Positions 58,781 to 64,000 of a stretch of 64,000 nucleotides of DNA are shown one piece after another. Positions within the stretch are counted from its first letter, which is position 1, and every line of letters starts with the position of its first letter. Source of the stretch: Xenopus tropicalis (lineage: Eukaryota; Chordata; Amphibia; Anura; Pipidae); contig NC_030678.2 of the NCBI RefSeq assembly GCF_000004195.4, positions 136,732,547-136,796,546 on the forward strand, in the 5' to 3' direction. The notes beneath the pieces were generated by a model. The model did not search any database. It saw only the letters and a program-made list of their open reading frames with translations, and was not told where the DNA came from. The position numbers were made by a program, and so were the translations under genes.

Positions 58781-59186
58781 CTACGCTACCACCATTAATG
58801 TGGATATGGTCTTAAAAGCTCTTATGTTTGTCTTTACATTAGCTATGTAAATAAATATAATAATATACGAATTATACATTTCACTGTGACTATCCCTCTG
58901 TGTGTGTAGACCCCTACTCTTAGAGCAAGTTTTGGCCAAAATTGGATCCCGCACCACTCATGGCTGCCGCTGGTACATGTAGAAGTGACTGACTATCTTT
59001 GAGTGACATGAGCTACACCACCACCATATATCAGTGCAGTTTTATAGTTCAGCAATGTTCACAAGTCTATAAAAAAGCTTTAGCAGCATTCAGTATATGA
59101 AGGATGCTCTCCTCATTGCTGAAAGTCATTGGTTATTGTTCAACTGCATGGACAAATGTATTTTCATTTTATTTATTTATATAGCA

Positions 59187-59534
59187 TAAAGCTGGCCATA
59201 CACGTGGCGATCTCACGATGTTTCGTACGACCGTCGGTCGCACGAAACATCGTCAGATCCGCCACACACCATTCAGGGCTGAATCGGCAGGTAAGGAGGT
59301 AGAAACAATAGGATTTCTACCTCCTTCTGCCGATTCAGCTCTGAAGGGAGAATTTTGGTCAGGCGCCTTCTATGGCGCCCGATCAAAATTTTCTAACCTG
59401 GCCGATCGGCGAGTCGACCGATATCAGCAGCTTCCTGCGATATCGGTCGGCTCGCTGACATGCCATACACGCACCGATTATCGTACGAAACGAGGTTTCG
59501 TACGATAATATCGGTGCGTGTATGGCCACCTTAA
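59187..59534. mobile_element. GGCCATACAC foldback element, intact copy
   Basis: It starts AAAGCTGGCCATACACGTGG and ends GTGTATGGCCACCTTAA. It contains at least four independent perfect or near-perfect hairpins, such as ACGATGTTTCGTACGACCG / CGGTCGCACGAAACATCGT and GAAATCCTATTG-type pairs around 59305-59330. It is rich in CGAT and CGTACG words. Confidence 0.8.
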
Positions 59535-60950
59535 CAGTTTATAAAAAGTGTTCTTCAGTTCCTGCCCTACCTGAGCTTCCAGTCTAAATTCCCTGTTAGA
59601 CAACATACCAGGGCCAGTTTTACTAGAAGCCAGTTAACCTGCCTGTATGTTTTTGGAATTACATTTAATTTCACTGGTTAGCTTAGCCAGCAGGGTCACC
59701 ATTTTGACCAAATGGAATAAACTATAGGGCCTCCTGTGACATTGCCCTAAAGGTGAAGAAAACTATGGGTTTCTGCTAGGATCTGTGACACCTGTGACAG
59801 AATGCTCTGCTGCAAGGAGAGCTAGAATCCTACTCACACATCATGTCAGGACTGCGGCAGGAAGGAAAAAGACAGACACATAAGCAATGGAAATACACAA
59901 CTCTCCACAAGCACAAAACCTGCCATATAATACAGTATAACATCATTTACTTCATGTCTCTACTTATTTAAACATTAAACATTGTTTTCTGAAGCAGCTC
60001 CAAGGTCCTAATTGGATAATAGTATCCCTTTAATTCATGGGGCTCAGCATAATTCATTTTAGCCACTGAATGTCATACCCTCAGCCTGAGAAAAGGTTAT
60101 GCTGCTTCCCTTGGCTCAGAAATGCCTTGAATAAAACACAATTGCAGCAGTATTATTATTGTTATTCTTTATTTATGTAGCAGTGACTTACGCTGCAGTG
60201 ATTTACAGAGAATCTCATTCACATCAGTCCCTGCACCAGTGGAGCTTACAGTCTGAGGTCCCTATAACATTCACTCACACTATAATTCATTTTATTAGGA
60301 GCCAACTAACATGCCTTTGTGTTTTTGGAGTTTGGAAGGAACCCCATGTAGATACAGGGAGAACATACAACGCCCTTGCACAGTCTCCATGCTGCATTGC
60401 TATGTTATACCCTTGGTTGGGAGGTAGATAATCTAAATACTCTGAATAGAGGTAAATAACAGGAACGTGACATTTCCTAAACACCCTATCTCAGACAGTA
60501 ATTTTATTCAGGGCTGCATAGTGGTACAACTTTTAAACTCTGTGAAATGTGTTGGCACTATATAAGATATTCAATTGTAAGCTCTATGGACAGGGACCTC
60601 CTTCCCTCCTTCTTACAACATGGCATTTAAACTCTGTATATTTATACTTATTAACAATTTATACTTTATTTTAATGCTTGGTCTCCCTGTGCGTACTTTT
60701 CTACATTGTAAAGCGATACATATCCTAGTAGCGCATTGTAAGTAAAGCTATAAATACATATATACAGAAATGGCACAACAAGGAACCGAATCTAAACCTT
60801 AATTTATGCGTTCAAATTTGAGCAAATGCAAAAAAACAAACAAAAAAAAAAGCATCACAAGGAGGGGAAAAGTCACATGATTTAATGTAATGATAAGAGA
60901 AGAAAAGAGATGATGGATCTGGGGTGCATCAGGGAATTAATTAGGTGACA
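59535..60950. other. Non-coding region, no gene seen
   Basis: About 59540-59700 and 60150-60430 share phrases (ATTTATTTATATAGCA, CTTACAGTCTGAGGTCC, GTTTTTGGAGT) typical of a dispersed vertebrate repeat. No coding is supported. Confidence 0.35.
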
Positions 60951-60952
60951 AC

Positions 60953-61436
60953 TAGTGATGAGTGAATCTGTTCCGTTTCGCTTCGCCGAAAAATTCGCGA
61001 ATCTTTCAAAAGATCCGCGAAATGGCGAAAAATTTGCGAAACGGCGAAAATGTCGTGCGACAAAAAAAATTTGTCGCCCGCGGCTATTATTTTGTCGCCT
61101 GCGGCTATTGTTTCGTCGCCCGCAGCTATTGTTTTGTCACGCGCCTATTGTTTTGTCGCGCGCCTATTGTTTCGTCGCCCGGCTATTGTTTTGTCGCGCG
61201 CCTATTGTTTCGTCGCCCGCGGCTATTGTTTTGTCGCGCGGCTATTGTTTCGTCGCCTGCGGCTATTATTTTGATGCCCGCGACTATTCTTTTTTTACGC
61301 CTGCGACAATTTTTTGACGTGCGGCGAATTTTTTCGCGGCAAATTCTTTCATTCGTTTCGCGAAACAATCCGCCAATGGCGAAACGCAGAAATTCACCGC
61401 GAATCCATGCCTGGCAAAATATTTTGCCCATCACTA
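60953..61436. mobile_element. TAGTGATG-type MITE with expanded TTGTCGC array
   Basis: It starts TAGTGATGAGTGAATCTG and ends TTTTGCCCATCACTA. Between about 61050 and 61320 it holds about twelve units of roughly 20 bp around GGCTATTGTTTTGTCGCCCGC. Three forward frames stay open through the array for the same reason as at 58295. Confidence 0.82.
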
Positions 61437-61599
61437 ATGACAACCCTAAATGTATTCCATGTTGTTAATTCAAAATATACAGTATAAATAGTAACTTCTG
61501 AGTTCTATCATTTGCATTAAGCACATACCCTGCTGTCTCCTATTTCTCTATATAGTTGTGTAACTTATAATGTACTTATATTTGACATATGGTATATTT

Positions 61600-61962
61600 G
61601 ACCATATGCGTGGTGCACATGCGCATTGCCAATGCGTTTTAATGAGCATGCGCATTTCAGATGATTGTCTTCTCTACACAACATTTTTTAAATAAAGTTT
61701 TTTGGAAAAAAAATCCTTCAAGAGGTCAGGCAGGAGGGCCTATACGCGCATGCGCTTTTGGAACATACACGCACGCTCAATGACGTCACCCTGTAAAATG
61801 GCCGCCGGGTGGCAGGCAAAACGGAGAAAAAAAGAATGCGCTGGTGCAGGCTGTAGGATGAGATTGAGGCAGTTGAGCGGCACTTATGCGGTTGAGGTGG
61901 GGGTAAGGTGCCCTATCCATTACAACTGAAATTAAAATTAGGGTTGACATCTCCTTTAAGAA
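61600..61962. mobile_element. Possible T2/Kolobok-type element, right end ATCTCCTTTAA
   Basis: The right end GACATCTCCTTTAA matches the T2 terminus seen at 35799-36246. Inside are CGCATGCGC words, a CRE-like TGACGTCA at about 61781, and AAAATGGCCGCCGGG. The left end is not identified. Confidence 0.45.
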
Positions 61963-63104
61963 CTCCAGCTTCCATATATAAGTAAAAGGCTATCTAATGT
62001 ACAAAGTAAACAAACAATTATGGGAAATAACCTGGAGAAATGCTGTACATTATAGGGCAAAAGAGGCACAGAGGGTCAGCAGAAGCCAGCGAATAAAATT
62101 AATGCTGAAAATTCAGTATCCCCTCCCTAGGACAACAACTTACTATAATAGATAATTAGACTGTGGAAAATAATGTTAGAGATCACACTGTTTCGTTCTG
62201 GTTGTAAGCAGATGCTAGCCCTGTATCATGCAGGAGTTGCCTGGATCAACTTTAGGAAATGGTACATCCAGCTGGGAAACTGTTAAGCAAAACAAAAGTC
62301 TATTTTACATGCTTAACCCCATACAAACAAGGAAATGGTAGAAGGGTCCTGAGCTGCAGCTATAGCCTCCCCTTGTCTATAATTTAGAATCAGAGAAGGA
62401 GGAGGGGTAAGCTGACAGTTTGATATGCCACGAGGCTGACACCAGGACGCAGTTAGAATATCATTTATCATTTATACTGCAGGATAACCAGACCAGAGAC
62501 ATAAAGGAGTGTAGGATAAGGGTGAGATTAGGGATAGAATATTAGAATGATAATAAAAAGACATGGGGTAGAGGTTATATTTGGGTGGAACAAAAAGAAT
62601 AACAGGTATTGTGGAGAAGGATCATTCCAGAGATTACATTGAAAATCAAGGTTACCAACGAGGGCTGCTTGGCCTTTACAAAACAGTAAATACCAAAGTG
62701 GCAGGAATAGATAGTGAATACTGATAGAAGCAGCTGGATCTGAATATACATACAGTAAGGACAAATGTTTGCATGCAGACAGAGCCTGCCAGTGTTTCTC
62801 CATGTCACACATTTAATTAATGGATACATTAATGGATACCTTTTTTTTTGTTATACAAGAAGGTTTAATTATAAAAACAGACAAATATTGTATTCATATT
62901 TAGCATGAACATGCTATGCAGTGAGCATCTAACTTAATTGCAGATTTGTATAAAATCTTCAAAAAGTCGTCACTTTAGCTCCCATTCAGTATAGTAATTG
63001 TTTTTATTATTTTATGGGAGATGGCAATTATGGTTTTGGTGTCTTCTACATTGGCTGAATTTTGCTGGCTGAGAATATTTCCCATGTAACATCAGCCTTA
63101 AGTG
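61963..63104. other. Non-coding region, no gene seen
   Basis: Unique AT-rich DNA. The frames at 62528-62829 overlap in two frames on the same strand and show no domain. Confidence 0.35.
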
Positions 63105-63659
63105 GCAACCAGGCCTGGGCTGGACTCTGTGGTCTCTGGCAAATACCTGAGGGGCATATGTTTAATATAAGAGCTCACATACAAACCGTAAGCATTGTGA
63201 ATTAGCACCTTGCCCAATTAGGGTTTGGAAGTTGTACCCTGGAATGCACAGCTTGAATGGAGCAGAGAGTTGTGCCTCCCCTTGTATGCAGATCTACATG
63301 TGTTCAGAACTGTTGCATACAGGAATGGTGGGGTGTGAGTGGTACATGGGTGACACCTAGCCTGTTCATAGCTTGCATGCCATTCAGAATTCCAAAAGGG
63401 AGTGCCAGGGAGTGGGCAAGGTGCTACAGAGCCCTGTATTTCAAATGGCAGACATTAAGTAAGGGATTTTATTGCTCCTGACAACACTGTGCCTTGCTCT
63501 GGATTTTTAATCATAAAATGGATAGCTACAACTCTAGGACACAAATGTGCAGTCCTTAAAAGTCCTGCAATTGTGTCTCTGTCTAGAATTATTATGTGCC
63601 AGATTTGGTTCAGTGAGAAATTCTTATTATTTTTTGCGTACAGCAAGGGTTGCTCAACT

Positions 63660-63869
63660 CAGGGCTGGAACTAGGGGTAGGCAAAAAAGGATCGTGCCTA
63701 GGGCGAAACAGTGGGAGGGCACTAGACTTGTACCTCTTCTGTCACCTATCCCTAGTCTGTGGCCTGGTCCCTCCACCACCCACTTGTTGCTAAACCCCCC
63801 CACCATTAGCATGAGGTGGCCAACAAGGTTGCCTAGGGCACCAGGCTGGACTGGCTTTGCCCACCACTG
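63660..63869. mobile_element. CAGGGCTGGAACTAGGGG-type hAT MITE
   Basis: It starts CAGGGCTGGAACTAGGGGTA and ends TTGCCCACCACTG. It is a diverged relative of 11251-11514. The flanks GCTCAACT and GTCAAACT agree at only 5 of 8 positions, so the duplication is decayed. Confidence 0.7.
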
Positions 63870-64000
63870 GTCAAACTTATAGTCTTCAAGCTGCAATAAT
63901 CTCCCAGCATCTTCAGCCAGTTTTTGTAGCATTAGATTTTTACCGTAAATCTTAGTTTTGTGTGAATTACTGGAAGTAGGCAGTAAAGAAAAACAGGTCT

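Noticed and set aside
58165..58850. 216- and 222-codon Cys-rich frames
   Set aside because: Both, plus a third frame, are products of a 34-bp tandem repeat with no forward stops. Three parallel frames cannot all be genes.
60955..61468. 120- and 168-codon frames
   Set aside because: They lie wholly inside a MITE with tandem TTGTCGC units, and the frames overlap each other.
61618..61930. GCGCATGCGC-rich, CRE-containing segment as a host promoter
   Set aside because: It is more likely the interior of a TTAA-type element, since its right end matches the T2-type terminus and no exon follows.

Overview
The window looks like amphibian nuclear DNA, most likely from a Xenopus species. It is AT-rich and intron-dominated, and it is crowded with short palindromic DNA-transposon families typical of frog genomes: TTAA-flanked T2/Kolobok-type elements, foldbacks ending in GGCCATACAC, and hAT-like elements starting CAGGG or CAGTG with 8-bp target duplications. 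I see no bacterial, organellar or plasmid features. The species call is inference from the repeats and from the one host gene; no search was run.

The only host protein-coding gene I can support is c1ql4, a C1q/TNF-superfamily secreted protein on the minus strand. Exon 1 (47529..48083) carries the signal peptide, a paired-cysteine motif, a collagen stretch and the first part of the C1q domain. Exon 2 (24948..25127) completes the C1q domain. A 22.4-kb intron, filled with repeats, separates them. Together they encode 244 residues, close to the mammalian protein, with a GTAAGT donor, an AG acceptor, and two polyadenylation signals about 250 bp past the stop.

The left end (1..5183) is a young LTR-type retroelement on the minus strand. 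Its left copy of the terminal repeat is cut by the window edge. The two copies are identical to my reading over about 390 bp. Between them is no recognisable pol, but one intact 430-codon reading frame with a CxxC-x14-CxxC zinc-ribbon-like motif. This frame is preceded by a CpG-rich segment with two CRE palindromes, two CCAAT boxes and an E2F-like site. The right LTR is itself interrupted by a 1.4-kb hAT-type element with a perfect 8-bp target duplication. That element holds a divergent, promoter-like CRE/TATA palindrome, which recurs in a second hAT insertion near 38.5 kb.

The rest is repeats and unique non-coding DNA. Region 5.2-24.6 kb (downstream of c1ql4) has foldbacks at 9.5, 12.2, 15.7 and 16.9 kb, several hAT copies, and decayed non-LTR (CR1/L2-like) fragments. 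Region 25-47.5 kb (the c1ql4 intron) holds a 530-bp palindrome, nested insertions around 38-40 kb and tetranucleotide microsatellites. Region 48-64 kb (upstream of c1ql4) holds minisatellites at 57.8 and 58.3 kb, a foldback with recursive hairpins at 56.8 kb and an element with an internal TTGTCGC-type tandem array at 61 kb. Most open frames here are chance frames in repeats.
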